Below, piece after piece: positions 1 through 11,151 of a stretch of 64,000 bases of DNA. Made by a program: the position numbers and the translations under genes. How positions within the stretch are numbered: the first letter of the stretch is position 1; each line of letters starts with the position of its first letter. The DNA comes from Gordius sp. MW1. Taxonomy: Eukaryota; Nematomorpha; Gordioida; Gordea; Gordiidae. The stretch is from NCBI GenBank assembly GCA_964036665.1, contig OZ038532.1, positions 21,789,037-21,853,036 of the forward strand, given 5' to 3'. The notes under the pieces are model-generated. The model did not search any database. It worked only from the letters and a program-made list of their open reading frames with translations, and was not told the DNA's origin.

Positions 1-400
1 TCATCCCACTTTTGAATATTTACTTAAAACACAATTACAATTAATATATGGGTGTTTATTATCGACTCACGCTTACCTAAGTGAAATTGGAGGTCAAATA
101 TAATGATTTAATATTTATATGGGATTAGATCATTAAAAAGTGAAGTCATTCAAAATAAGCCTAAAGCATCTTGGTTTATTATTACTTTTTTGGCACCAAA
201 AAATGATGTGATCTTGTATGTTAGCTGCATAAATCGTAAGTATAGTGGCAACGTGCATCAAATTATTTTAATTTTACTAATTTATTGCCATTTATTTTTA
301 ATAATATCAGTCTTTAGTCGAACCAGGCCAGGTATCTCAAGCAGTTTAAGAAGTAAAGCACGTCACTTGATATTGCAAAGAATAGTTTATACAAATTTTT
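1..400. repeat. Left copy of a ~350-bp direct segmental duplication
   Basis: This stretch matches 4549-4900 in the same orientation. Shared text includes a common opening 'tcatccca', then 'actcacgcttac', 'gtgaaattggaggtcaaat' and 'ttggcaccaa', with scattered substitutions and small indels. The right copy lies just upstream of the His-rich gene at 3945-4235 (minus strand), so the duplicated unit is about 4.5 kb and a paralogue of that gene may lie just left of the window. No coding potential is seen here. Confidence 0.75.
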
Positions 401-544
401 AAAAAATTTGAACATAATGCTATTTCGAGATTTCAAAAGATTTCGATATTGATTTAAATGCAGAATGTCCTTTGCACTTAAACTTTTATGGGTTTAAAGC
501 AAAATTTTAGTTCATATGTAATGTATTGTATTTATCAATAAGCT

Positions 545-665
545 CATGACCGAACCAGCATTGAAATTAGAGGGGGGCAATAATGATGGGCATTTATAAA
601 ATTTTGGCCATATTTAAAAGAAACTTGAACAATGTAAATTTTGAGGGGGCAGCCGCCCCTCCTTG
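545..665. mobile_element. Degenerate hAT MITE fragment (CATGGGCGTAGCC family)
   Basis: The start 'catgaccgaaccagcattg' followed by 'ttagaggggggcaat' and, further on, 'gggggcagccgcccctcc' is the layout of the MITE family described at 46244-46403. The right terminal repeat is lost and no target duplication can be recognised. Confidence 0.5.
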
Positions 666-1444
666 CCTGAATGAAAATAAACATATTTAATCGTGAGCCT
701 CTAAAAAATCTTTTTAACAGATTTTATTTTAACATAGGTTAGGGTAGGTCAGCCCTGCCACTAAATCTTAAACAATTTTGAACCAAGTCAGATGTATGAA
801 GTCGAATATTTGTTAACAATAAAACCTTAGATAATTCTGTATCTTTACATGAAAGACTATTTTAAAGATCATTGTATTAAAAAAAATGGAGTTAAAAGTT
901 CGAATCACTATGAATATATTTAAATGTCTAATAAATGTTAATAAAAGTAGTTATCCTTTAGATTTAGGTTAATGTTAAAGCGTGCCTTACTTAGTGAACA
1001 TTTTGATGCCCATAACGTCTAATGTGCAGGAAATAGTTTTAAACGAATCTTTAAGCAATTTTATTTCATCCGATTAATATCATTTTACTGCTTGGCTTAT
1101 TGACTGATTCACTATCAGGAATACTATTGATTGGAATTCTTTCAAAATCCTTAACACCCAAATCCAAAGATTTTTGCACCTTTCTTTTAACTGAGGGGGT
1201 CCTAAAGTTTGAGAATGGAAGAGCCATTACCAGTTGGCGGCGATTGGCTCATTTTTTCGTTGGAACAACCCAAACTATAAAATCATCCTTTTGACAGTAT
1301 AACATAGACTGGCTCAAAATCGATATGCAAATATCCAAAATTAATAGCGATTACCATAATAAGAACCACTCTAATTTCGTAGGTTACCTTCAATTTTAAC
1401 GATGCACGTGCCCTACCAAATTATTCTAAAATCAATATTAATTT

Positions 1445-2895
1445 CTATGCAATTTATGGGCTCACTTTCCATTTTCCGATGTCTTGTCACGCTCTTTCGT
1501 GTTTTGCACCGAATGTCTTGTCACGCTTTTCGTCGTGTTTAACACTGAGACCGCTTGGAATTCGAATAAGCCATCCTGAGTACGATACCCTATGCTCCCC
1601 CCTACAAAGGCCTATGCCTCTAATGATGTGGGTTTGAATCCCGGGGAGGCCAATTTTTTTTTATTTTTTTTTTAAATAATGTATTGTTTTTGTAAATACC
1701 ATTGATAATATGGCTTTTTGGCCGTCCGCTGGCTGCTGATTAATGAAAAAAATGACCATGCCAAAGTGTGAATCAAAATTTTTTTTCGTTTTTTTTTGAC
1801 TCTTATGTATTTATATCCACTTTTACCATGTCCTGGCTGCTGACCAATAGAAAAAATGACCATTGGCCAAAGTGTGAATCGAAATTTTTTTTCGTTTTTT
1901 TTTACTTTTATCTATTTAAAGACCATCTCTTGGCTGACCAATGGAAAAAAATGACCATTGCCCAAAGTGTAAATCGAGATTTTTTTTTTTTTAACTCGTA
2001 TGTATTTATAGACCATCTCTTGGTACTGACCAATGGAAAAAATGACCATTGGCCAAAGTCTGGTTAAAAAAGTTTCAATGACATTTTGAGATGCGCTGTC
2101 GTAACAGGCGAAGCTATTGAATGTCGCTGCTCATTTTGACATTTTGAGATGCGCGGTCGTAAGAGGCAATAGCGGAGCTATTGCATATCGCTGCTCATCT
2201 TATTGTCGTAAGCCTATTATTTATTTTTTGAGCAACTGTAACCCTGACTAATCTAGGGTCGAATCTTGGAAAGGGCAAGTTTTTTTTTATTAATTTTTTT
2301 ATTTTTATTATTAATTGTTTTAATTCATACCGTCACATGTAGTTTTTTTATATTTTGCTCCAATAAACGTGCATACCTTTTGATTAAACATAAGCAATAC
2401 AATGGCGCTTTTCCTCTAATTACTGTAAATCTACAAGCTAAAAGCATAAGAAACAATTAAAAATTAAAATTAATAAAAATTATCAGTCTGTCGGTGTCAC
2501 ATGAATGTCATCTTTGGCTTCGCAGTAGCGTTTACTGCCTTTTTTTATTAATTGCTATGCAATTTTATTCAAAAACTCGCCTCCTCAAAATTTCTAATTC
2601 ACAAAACTATATTAATTATCCTTAACCCATAAATATCCCTATTTTCCTTTATTAAATACCCTCCTTTTAATAGCTTAAACACTGGCGATTACTGTTTTTT
2701 TATTTTTATATTTATTTTTATTTTTTTTAGTTATTATAGGGTTAAACTAGGTAATAGGTAAAACTTTGTAGCTATAGATTGAGTCAAGTCGGGCATGAAC
2801 TTTAGCTTTTGCCAGTAATATTATTTGCTGTGGAATTATGGCGATTCCAACATAAATTGCATAGCAAATATGCTTTGTTTATAATTAGTATAAAA
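1445..2895. repeat. Composite dispersed repeat with 'aattgctatgcaattt' palindromes and internal satellite
   Basis: It begins with 'tctatgcaatttatggg' and ends near 2890 after 'cataaattgcatagcaaat'. The same two end modules frame a larger copy at 35475-38055, and homology continues past the right palindrome ('atatgct..gtttata..agtata.aagag') in both. Inside are a tRNA B-box-like string ('ggtttgaatcccggg', 1632-1646), a tandem array (1666-2066) and another palindrome at 2550. No ORF is convincing. The boundaries are approximate and the class is unknown. Confidence 0.6.
1666..2066. repeat. Tandem array, about four ~100-bp units
   Basis: Units contain 'tggctgctgaccaat', 'aaaaaatgaccattggcc', 'gtgtgaatcgaaat', a T-rich run and 'tcttatgtatttatatcca', repeated about four times with variation. 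The same unit, in longer form, makes up the array at 35985-36980. Apparent ORFs across it are by-products of the repeat. Confidence 0.8.
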
Positions 2896-2898
2896 GAG

Positions 2899-3399
2899 CA
2901 GTCTGTTAACGCTCCTTTTTAAAAGTAGCGACTCCCGCTCCCGCTTTTACCTTCTCAAAAGGAGCCCCGCTCCCGCTACTACATATTAAAAGGAGCGCTC
3001 CCGCTCCAAATAATGGTGTGCCGCTCCATAACCGCTTCTTTGATTTTCATTTTTTTAGAAGGTACACGAAACAAAATCATATTTTTTTATCGCAACGTTT
3101 TATTTATATTATTAAAATGAATTAATATATGACTTACAAGATTTTTTAAAAAATTTTTAATATAAAAGAGAAAAACTGATGTTTAATATCTCAAATGATT
3201 AGATGAAAAATCAATATAAAACTCGGCTCAACATTTAATAATGAATAAATTTAAAAAAAAATTATATTTTCATTAAATTTTAATTGACAAATATAATTTA
3301 TATATTAAATTGCTTTTCCGCTCCAGCCCTAAAAGGAGCTACTCCCTCGCCGCCCCTCCATCCCGCGCCCTCCTGTAGCGCCGCTTCTTAACAAGACTG
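2899..3399. mobile_element. hAT-type MITE with perfect 8-bp target duplication
   Basis: The terminal inverted repeats are CAGTCTGTTAACG at the left and the complement of CAGTCTTGTTAAG at the right. The flanks carry an identical 8-bp direct repeat, taaaagag, at 2891-2898 and 3400-3407, which is the hAT signature. The 501-bp body has GC-rich ends rich in 'gctcccgctcc' and an AT-rich core without an ORF, so it is non-autonomous. It is inserted at the right end of the composite repeat before it. Confidence 0.85.
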
Positions 3400-3466
3400 T
3401 AAAAGAGTAATAGATTGTATGAGGATTTGAAGCAAAGATATGTGATGCAGGAACTGTCCTTAGCTA

Positions 3467-3540
3467 AACGGGGGTTTGGGGGCGTAGCCCCCAACGAGCG
3501 TCTAAGGGCGAAGCTCCCAGTTACGCCCGAAGGGCGTATT
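3467..3540. repeat. GC-rich cluster of short palindromes
   Basis: Three back-to-back hairpins stand out in AT-rich DNA: gggggc-gta-gccccc, gggcgaagctccc-type and gcccgaagggc. No terminal repeats or coding potential are recognised. Function is unknown. Confidence 0.5.
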
Positions 3541-3944
3541 TCTTAATTGATACAATTTAAGTTTTGAACAATTATATTTTAATCATTGCTTCCTATCATC
3601 ATAAATCATTGGGAGAGCGGATAGTTAAAACCGTGTTTTAAATTTCCATTTAAAACGTATTAAGATTTAATCAGTGTTTATCGCGATTTCGTTGTCTCTG
3701 AATACATTAGGATCATCGCCCCCTTCCCCGTCATATGTGAAAAATGGTTTGGGTATAGTTATTATATTCAATTTATCAATTTTTACTGTTTGTCATGGCT
3801 TAAATGTATACAAAACGAAATAATCAGCAAGATTGTGGTTTATTTGAATTTATTTCACAATGCGTTAGTAATTTAACGTTGACGGTATAACATAAGCGAA
3901 ACATAAAAAAAGTATTTATTGTATGATTCCTAATAGGTAGTCCA

Positions 3945-4235
3945 TCAACCAAGTGTCCCATATGTTCCACCAGGTATAATAACTTCAGTTTCATGATGAT
4001 GATGATGATGATGATGTGAGTGATGGCTCTTACTTTTACGCTTAACTCTAAATTTAGCTTGTCCACCATTATGAATTTCTCCCATTCTGATGCCTAAAGA
4101 TCTTTTGGATTTCATGAGTGGAGAAGGCATTAAAGGTGCTTGTTGTTCCAGAAACGAAAGTTCCTTAGAATTTTCTCCAAAAGCTAAAGCTTTAGCCCTG
4201 ACCTGAGTCAAAGAGGCGATTCCCAAACATACAAT
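3945..4235 (-). CDS. His-rich secreted-type protein, last exon
   Basis: Not recognised as a known family. The exon (acceptor 'cctacaag' before 4235, stop at 3945-3947) starts with a hydrophobic IVCLGIASL segment that reads as the core of a signal peptide. It continues with a basic region holding dibasic sites (KSKR, RVKRKSK), then SHHSHHHHHHHH, and ends GGTYGTLG. The poly-His tract is encoded by a (TGA)n microsatellite, so its length probably varies. The start codon would sit in an upstream exon that I cannot place. The duplicated block at 4549-4900 lies on its 5' side. It could be a secreted metal-binding or processed peptide, but that is guesswork. Confidence 0.4.
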   Translation of the reverse strand: MVCLGIASLTQVRAKALAFGENSKELSFLEQQAPLMPSPLMKSKRSLGIRMGEIHNGGQAKFRVKRKSKSHHSHHHHHHHHETEVIIPGGTYGTLG

Positions 4236-4548
4236 CTTGTAGGGGCAAAAAACTCTGTTAATATTTAGCCAACTATATTTTAGTCTCTATTTATGTTAAA
4301 GTACGCTGAGACTGTTTTGTTAATGAGAATTATTTATAATCAATAAGATTAGATTTTATTCAGTCTCGCGCTAGGGCTATTTTAAAATTTCTCATAAAAT
4401 TTTTATGAATATTAAAAATTCTTGTAAACTTATAATCTGCAAGAAATAGTTTTTGAATCTCTATATAATTATAAAATAAAAGTGTTAAGAATCTTTATGT
4501 TAATTTACTAGTAATATCCGTAGGGTAGCTTCGTAATTTTGAAATTTC

Positions 4549-4900
4549 ATCCCAATTTTAAATACTTACTTAAAACAGAAAATAACAATTAATATATGGA
4601 TGATTATTACCAACTCACGCTTACATAAGTGAAATTGGAGGTCAAATATTAAGATTTAATTTTTATAATGGAATAGATTATTAAAAAGTAAAGTCATTCA
4701 AGATAAGCCTGAGGCACCTTTGTTTATTATTTACTTGGCACCAAGAATGAATGTGATCTTATGCATTATGCTGCATAAATTGTATGTAAAGTGGCAATGT
4801 GCATCAAAATCAATTTTCATTTCACCAATTTATAAACCTTTATTTTCAATACCTGGCCACGTATCTTAATTATTTGAAGGAGCACGTCAATTGACACGCC
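4549..4900. repeat. Right copy of the direct segmental duplication
   Basis: Partner of 1-400. It lies 5' of the His-rich gene, consistent with a ~4.5-kb tandem duplication that carried gene and upstream region. The two copies have diverged by substitutions and small indels, so the event is not recent. Confidence 0.75.
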
Positions 4901-5600
4901 ATAAAATGGTTGTCATTTTGAGATTTTTGTTCAAAATTAAAAAAAAATGACAACAGTTATTTCAATGTGTCGTTAACTTAAAACCGCACTTGAAAACTGT
5001 TTTTAAGTCGACAATTAATCAAAATTTTAGTTTATTTGAGGTATTTTGCATTTGAGAAAAGCTTTAATAATTATTTACACGATTATGGAGGCATATATTT
5101 ATCATTAAATAACTATATTAAAAAAAAACTGCTTTATTTTAGTTTCTTCCCTCAAAATTTAAAATAAAATATATTCTTTTATCTCAATAACATGCCCAAA
5201 ATTCATACCAACTATTAGTTTTTTCAATTAAAAATTGACTTGACGATTATAAAACAGGCGGTAACTGGTTGTGATCTTTCTCTAAAATTAAAAAAAGTCA
5301 TGCTAGATTGTATGTTTCATTTGTAAAATAAATAATTAACATTATTGTAGAGATTATTTATATAAATACCTGTTATCGCATGTACATAATCATCGTACTA
5401 AAAAGTGATGCATATAAAAGTAAGTCCTGAGGCGAAGCCATGATAAAGATATGGAATTATAATTTGTAATGGTTATTATGCAGTTCTATTTAACCTTTAT
5501 AGTTTATCAGTTAATCTATAATAGCGTCTGAATTAACAAACATTTTATATTTTAAAATTACTTCATCTTAAATATTTCAGATCTTTCGTTAAGGCACGAA

Positions 5601-6615
5601 ATGGTATGGTTATATTTAATTTAATAATTAGATATTTATTATATTAAACATTTGTTGAATATATTTTTTAGAGATTAGCTTGTCTATGTTTAGACCCTAT
5701 GAAATCAGTTAATTTTGAGTATAAGAAACTGTAAAGATTTTTCTAAGATTAAAGAAATTCTAAACTAATACATTTACCATAAATAATGGATAGTGCATTG
5801 CATTTGTTTATTCTAAGCCGTCTCTAATGTTAAGCCAAATTCATTTGTTAATACATTTCTTGCATAACAAATAATGGATGAACAATATAATCTAATTCTA
5901 TGTACGTGTATAATAGACATCAAGACTGATCGCCACATTTGGTTTAGCATTAGTGTTGGGGTTTTCTTGGTTAGCCCTTTCAGACGCAAAGGCCGCTGCC
6001 ACATCTTCAAATTGTGCTGAAATGTTGGCCGTTCTAGCTAAAAATGACCAAGCATCTGATCGAACTGCCACGTTGCTAAGAACTAAGAGAAGAGGCTATC
6101 CCATGGGCTCTGGCAGGATGATGAACCAACAACAAGGGTCGGGTTCGGGTGGAGAAATAGATATCACAGAAGCTCTAATAGAAACAGAATCCATCCCACT
6201 CGACTCTATGCAAGGTGGTGGCATGGGCTATGGGTCTTCAATGCAAAACTACCCCATGAGCCGTTCTTCATCTATGGGTCGTCCCTCTATGCAAGGTGGA
6301 GGCTACCCAATGGGTAGTAGTTCCTCATGGAGCGGATCCCAGATGCCAGGCTATGGCATGGATAGTTCGTCTAGGATGAGACCTATGATGGGTGCTAGAT
6401 CAAGATCTAATATGGGATCAATGGGTAGATCTGGAATGGGTGAAGGATATGGTATGGGTTATGGTTCTATGGGCCGTGGTGGTGGATCTTTTCAAATGAA
6501 CGGAGGCGGGCCGGACATGATGGAATGTTTAAGATTGTTTATGGAATACGAAGAAAAAAAGAAACAAATGATGGGAGGTGGTGGTCAAGGAGGTAGAGCT
6601 ATGATGCGTGGATGA
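5601..6615 (+). CDS. Met/Gly-rich secreted-type protein
   Basis: Not recognised as a known family. The main exon, 5917-6615, is open from a possible acceptor (gtataatag/acatca) and encodes a signal peptide (RLIATFGLALVLGFSWLALS, then DAKA), then a short conventional region with one cysteine, an RTKRR basic site, and a long low-complexity domain of Met, Gly and Ser with repeated MGYGSM-like and YPM motifs. It ends in a Cys-containing acidic/basic helix (MMECLRLFMEYEEKKKQM) and a Gly tail. A neat start is obtained if exon 1 ends directly after ATG (5601-5603, donor gtatgg), giving MTSRLIATF and a 233-residue protein; this splice is inferred. A polyadenylation signal follows at 6725. It may be a structural or adhesive secretion. 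Confidence 0.6.
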
Positions 6616-6724
6616 ATTTACGATTATAACAGTTACAATATAAATGTATTTGGGATAGACTTGTTTGAGATATACACATTTAGTTTAATCAATTTATGCT
6701 TTATGTTTGTGACTATATGATAAC

Positions 6725-6730
6725 AATAAA
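6725..6730 (+). promoter_or_regulatory. AATAAA polyadenylation signal for the Met/Gly-rich gene
   Basis: A canonical AATAAA lies 110 bp after the stop codon at 6615, with no other plus-strand gene nearby. Confidence 0.5.
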
Positions 6731-7072
6731 TACTCGTTAAATATTTTGTATTGTCCTTATTAATAATATTGTTAATAATATTACTAGCTAGAGTGTATTT
6801 AGTCATGCAAAATTGATATGTTTTTTGACTACTTTATCAAAAATTTATAAAAATACAAAATTGAAATAATACATTATAGCAATGTTTAATTAAAAAAAAA
6901 TAAGACTTAAAACATTTTGTGTCAAATTTATCATTAAAAACAAAAAAAGGCTCGTGTCAGATATTAGCTCCAATTATTGTTTTTTAACATTATTATTTAC
7001 AATTGCTGAATTATTTGGCTACTAATGAGCAATTTTACTTTTAAAGTCATATAAAATGTAAATGCAATTAAT

Positions 7073-10000
7073 CAAGAGCGTACCCAGGATTTGCTAGAGG
7101 GAGGGGTTTTAAAATTTTTGAAGCCATATTTTTTTTGGAAGTATTTTTATTTTCGACATATATTATTGAAAGTAAAAATACAACAAAAATAAATTATAAT
7201 ATAACAAAATATTTAAAAACTATAAACAATTAATATCGACGTTTTTTAGATAAAAATGCATTAATAATATCATCTGTTTTGGGGGTATATTGTCTATGTA
7301 AATTTAACAAGGTTAATCCAGTAAGCCTAAATTAAAAATTAGTAAAACCATTTAATTTACCTTTCTTGTCCCATTGTGTTCCTGAGGTAAGTTTTTAGTC
7401 TTTTTAAAGCTGAAAAACATCTCTCATTAGAGCATGTTGTAACGGGGAGTGTGGCTAAAATATGGTATAATGTTTTTATATTTGGATGTAATTTTAATTT
7501 GGACGCATGATTGGTTAATGTTTCCAATGCATTGGTAGGCAATTTCTCTAATTCACAGTCGTTGAACGACTGATACCACAATTTAATATCCGATTTAAAT
7601 TGTTCTTGAGAGCCGTCAAGATCTTCTTCGTAAAAATTTGCCAATTGAAGAAAGTTATTTAATATCTCTGTTGAGAGCATGACAGGGGACTTAATTAGAA
7701 GGGAATCAAATCCCAACAGTATTTGCTTGTTTTTTAGAAACCTTTCATCAAGTTCCACCAAAACCGCATCTAAAAAGGAGTTATACAACGAAACTCTGTA
7801 ATAAGTTTCTGGCCAAGATGTTTCAATGTTAGAACGAAGAGTTTGTCGTGAGGCTCTCCTAGGTATAGTAATTTTGAAATCATATATATCTCCTAGTGAC
7901 AATACATCATTGTAGATTGTTCTAAATTCTTCTTGGGAATTTTCCCGCAAATGTTGAATCTGTATAAACGCATTTTCGGCAGCATTTATGGCCTGAGAAA
8001 GGTCTATATTAATCCTTTGCAAATAATTGCTAAGATTAATAGTGTAAGAGAAAATTTGATTTAGCATGTACAATGACAGCCAAAAGTTGGATGTTTTTAA
8101 TGATGAAAGCAAAATCGCCGCATTGGACGACGATTCTTCATCGTCCCATTCACACATCTCCTCCAAGGTAGCAAATATTGCTTCCTTCGCTTCACAGAAT
8201 CTTTGAACGGAATTGTGCTTTTGTGTCCATCTAGTTTCACACAGTGATATTAATTTTGTGAATTTAGGGTTATCCGGCAATGACAATACTTTAGAAGTGA
8301 AAAGATTAAATCTTTTGGGGGTTGATATAAAATCAGTGATTTTTTTGACAACACCTTTTAAAAAAATATAACATAATAGATATAAAAAATGAATCTTACC
8401 CATACAATTCCTAATGTTAGGAATTTTACAGGAATCTTTAATGGCCAGATTTAGATTGTGGGATGCACAATGAATGTAAATGGCCTTTGGATATAGGCTT
8501 TTTATATGACTTTGCAAACCATTTTTAGAGCCACTCATGGCTGGGGCTCCATCATAACCTTGTCCCCGAAGCTTTGTCATGTCAATTTTCAACGTCTTTA
8601 AAGTTTGCATCACTATGTCAAACATACCTTTTCCAGACATATCATCTATCTTGATATACTGCAGAAAGACTTCTTTTATCATTACTGGGTCCAAATTTAT
8701 ATTCACATAACGAACCACCAGTGCCATTTGTTCCACTGTGGAAACATCAGTGGTCTCATCCAATAGAACAGAAAAGAAATGAGATTCATTGATTTCCGCG
8801 ACAATATCGTTTTGAATTTGTAACTTTATTATGTCAATAAGTTCGTTTTGCACACGGGGAGATAGGTAATTAGCATTTCTCGGGCATTCAATCAAACTGT
8901 TTTTAACCTTGTCATTGAAATGTGACAATAGAACCAAAATTTCTCTTAAATTTCCTTCATCATTGTCATTTATTCTGGGCTTTTCAAGAGGTAAAATACC
9001 ATAATCACGATGACCTATCAAAAATAAACTTACACTTAAAATAAAATACCCCTCAATGCGATTCCTTGCCTGCCACAGAATATTATAGCTTCAATTATAG
9101 GGTATAAAACTTCCCTTAATTTATTGTGGAGGATTTTTTGTTCATTAGAGATTACTACTTCAACTGATTGCTTCTTGTTGAAGTAAATGTTTTCAAGTGA
9201 ATTTATGACATCAACTGCATGCAAATGGTATTTTCTTTGGGAATGATGATTGAATACTTCGATTGCATGTTTGTAACTAGTAAAAGCATTAACAATAAAA
9301 TATTTAATCATAGGACTTTACTTGTTAAAAGCACTAATAGCTAAAATATTTAAATTTTGGGACCCCGATCCTCCAGTAGTTTTTCCTGCAAGCACACAGT
9401 ACTTACAAAAAGCACCTCTGAGCTTTTTGGAGTAAGCTAACCATGACCATTGTTTGAACCACTGATATTGAAACTTTAGATTAGGTGTTCCTCCTTTAGG
9501 GAACTCAAAATTTTCATTGGGTTTCCAGATAAGCTTAAAAATTTTAAATTTGTCCATACCAATTAAATTTGATTTAATATAATTGCTTATGTCATACTCA
9601 TAGTTATCTAAAAGTAAATTTATTATAACATGACAAATAACATCAATAATATACCATAAGTGTTAAACATTTGATGTGTCTTATCATTACTTTTTTCTAT
9701 TATAGAATCAACACTATCAGTTTCTACAGTATTAGGTTCTTAAAATAAAAATATAAAGGATTTTTTTATAACTAAAAATTACTTACCGATTGTTAGTGTT
9801 TGTTCCTCCTCTACTTCAGAATTAGCACTATGACTATTTGTATCTTTCTCCTCAGAAATGCAAATGTTACTCTTTTTAGGGAAGTATGTATATATGGAAT
9901 ATCGCTTCATATTAAGGCGCGGAACTTAAATTTACAAATAAGATCAGTTTGGAAGCTTTTAATCAAAAATACAAATTCCGAAATTCAAAATTTATTAACT

Positions 10001-10161
10001 TGTCGACTTGATTTTTTAATATATATATATAAATATAATAGCTAAATTAAATATAATTATGATTATCAATATGTTTGTGTTGTGTTTTGAAAAAAATAGG
10101 GGGGGGGGGGGGGGGGGGGGGGTTCAAACCCGAAACCCCTCCCCCCCTCCGTACGCGCCTG
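7073..10161 (-). mobile_element. Complete autonomous hAT transposon
   Basis: The element starts CAAGAGCGTACCCAGG and ends in the complement of CAGGCGCGTACGGAGG. Both ends continue into GGGAGGGGTTT, giving imperfect terminal inverted repeats of about 35 bp. The flanks carry a perfect 8-bp duplication, caattaat, at 7065-7072 and 10162-10169, as expected for hAT. A homopolymer of about 24 G lies near the right end (10099-10122). It carries a transposase gene on the minus strand that reads through without a stop. Smaller related non-autonomous copies are scattered through the window (43186-43445 is closest at the ends). Confidence 0.92.
7230..9910 (-). CDS. hAT transposase (ZMYM1-like, TTF-type zinc finger and hAT dimerisation domain)
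   Basis: It cuts and pastes the hAT element in the nucleus. Seven exons join in phase: 9910-9787, 9738-9655, 9607-9322, 9276-9050, 9014-8400, 8354-7361 and 7326-7230 (2427 nt, 808 residues). All introns are GT-AG and 34-48 nt long. The N-terminus MKRYSIYTYFPKK matches the short basic start usual for this group. A TTF-type finger follows (W..YSKKLRGAFCKYC). The DDE core shows LLDETTD, YDGAPAMSG, the C..H signature CASHNLNLAI and CETRW. The C-terminal dimerisation region TCSNERCFSALKRLKTYLR is followed by the ERLTGL segment across the last intron. No frameshift or stop is seen, so the enzyme may be functional. The 5' end at 9910 is inferred from the motif and the phase. Confidence 0.88.
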
Positions 10162-10200
10162 CAATTAATTATTTCAGCATATTTTTCAAAATGAATAAAT

Positions 10201-10355
10201 CTAGGCTTAGCTAGCATTAGAAATAGAAAGGGACAGTTAAACTTTAGGGAGGGGCAAAATGATAATTTTTGGAAATTATAGCCATAATTATTCAAATGAT
10301 TATGAATTTAAAGGGGGCGGTTACCCCTCCCTGCCACCCTCTGGGTACGCCCCTG
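10201..10355. mobile_element. Degenerate hAT MITE next to the autonomous copy
   Basis: Left end 'ctaggcttagctagcatt', an internal block with 'gggaggggcaaaatgat', and right end 'ctgggtacgcccctg' match the CATGGGCGTAGCC family layout. No target duplication is visible, so it is probably old. Confidence 0.6.
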
Positions 10356-10983
10356 TACTTTACTATTGTAAATACGTTCTGTTGGTAATGGCTTTTGTGT
10401 CAGAGAATTTTATCATATGACTTTGCAATCCATTTTTAATTAGACTTATGTCTAAAGCAAGATTAGAATAATTATTTAAATCAGGATTCAAATTTATTTA
10501 ATACTTATTGAATTAAATAATTTGCTATGTGTTTTAAGAAGAATAAAATTGTTAATTTTATTTCCTGGCATCAGCAAAATTTGTTAAATTCTTAAGTGGC
10601 CAGGAAATTAGTTTAAAAATGATATAGAGAAAAAGGTGTTATAATCTTATGTTAGGACCAAACTAGATATAACACGGTGGGTAAATAAAGAATTTTTCTA
10701 ATTAAAATTAAAGTTTATAATCATTCTGATTCTTCCCTATTTAGAAAACTATATATTGCAAAATATTTTAACTAATAAATACTATGGGTAAAAGAATTTT
10801 AAACAATCTAGTGTGCCCAAGGTGGGTTGGCAAAGACCTTTAATACATAAATAAATGGGAAAAATAATAGATTTAGGAATATATTACATTAACGCAACTT
10901 ATATTAAGTGGTTTCAACTTTAAAGTATAGAGGTCCTCTTATATCCTCAAAAACGAATTTGAGTGACATCATTGGAACGCCTA

Positions 10984-11143
10984 CATAAAGGTAGCCAGGT
11001 GGGCGGCTGCCCCCCCCCCTCCACTAAATCCAAAAATTTGTTAAAATTTATATATATTATAGGTAAAATTTCTAAAATGTTCGTTTTGCCCCTCCCTAAA
11101 TCATTATTGCCCCCCTCTAATTATAATTCTGGTTACGCCCATA
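10984..11143. mobile_element. hAT MITE, CATGGGCGTAGCC family (reverse orientation)
   Basis: It runs from 'cataaaggtagccagg' to 'ggttacgcccata', with 'gggcggctgccccccc' inside. The flanking 8-mers aacgccta (10976-10983) and accgccta (11144-11151) differ at one base. Confidence 0.7.
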
Positions 11144-11151
11144 ACCGCCTA

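Noticed and set aside
10099-10122. Long G-run as a telomere-like or assembly gap feature
   Set aside because: It lies inside the hAT right end, where a shorter G/C-run is part of the terminal repeat; its exact length may be a sequencing artefact.
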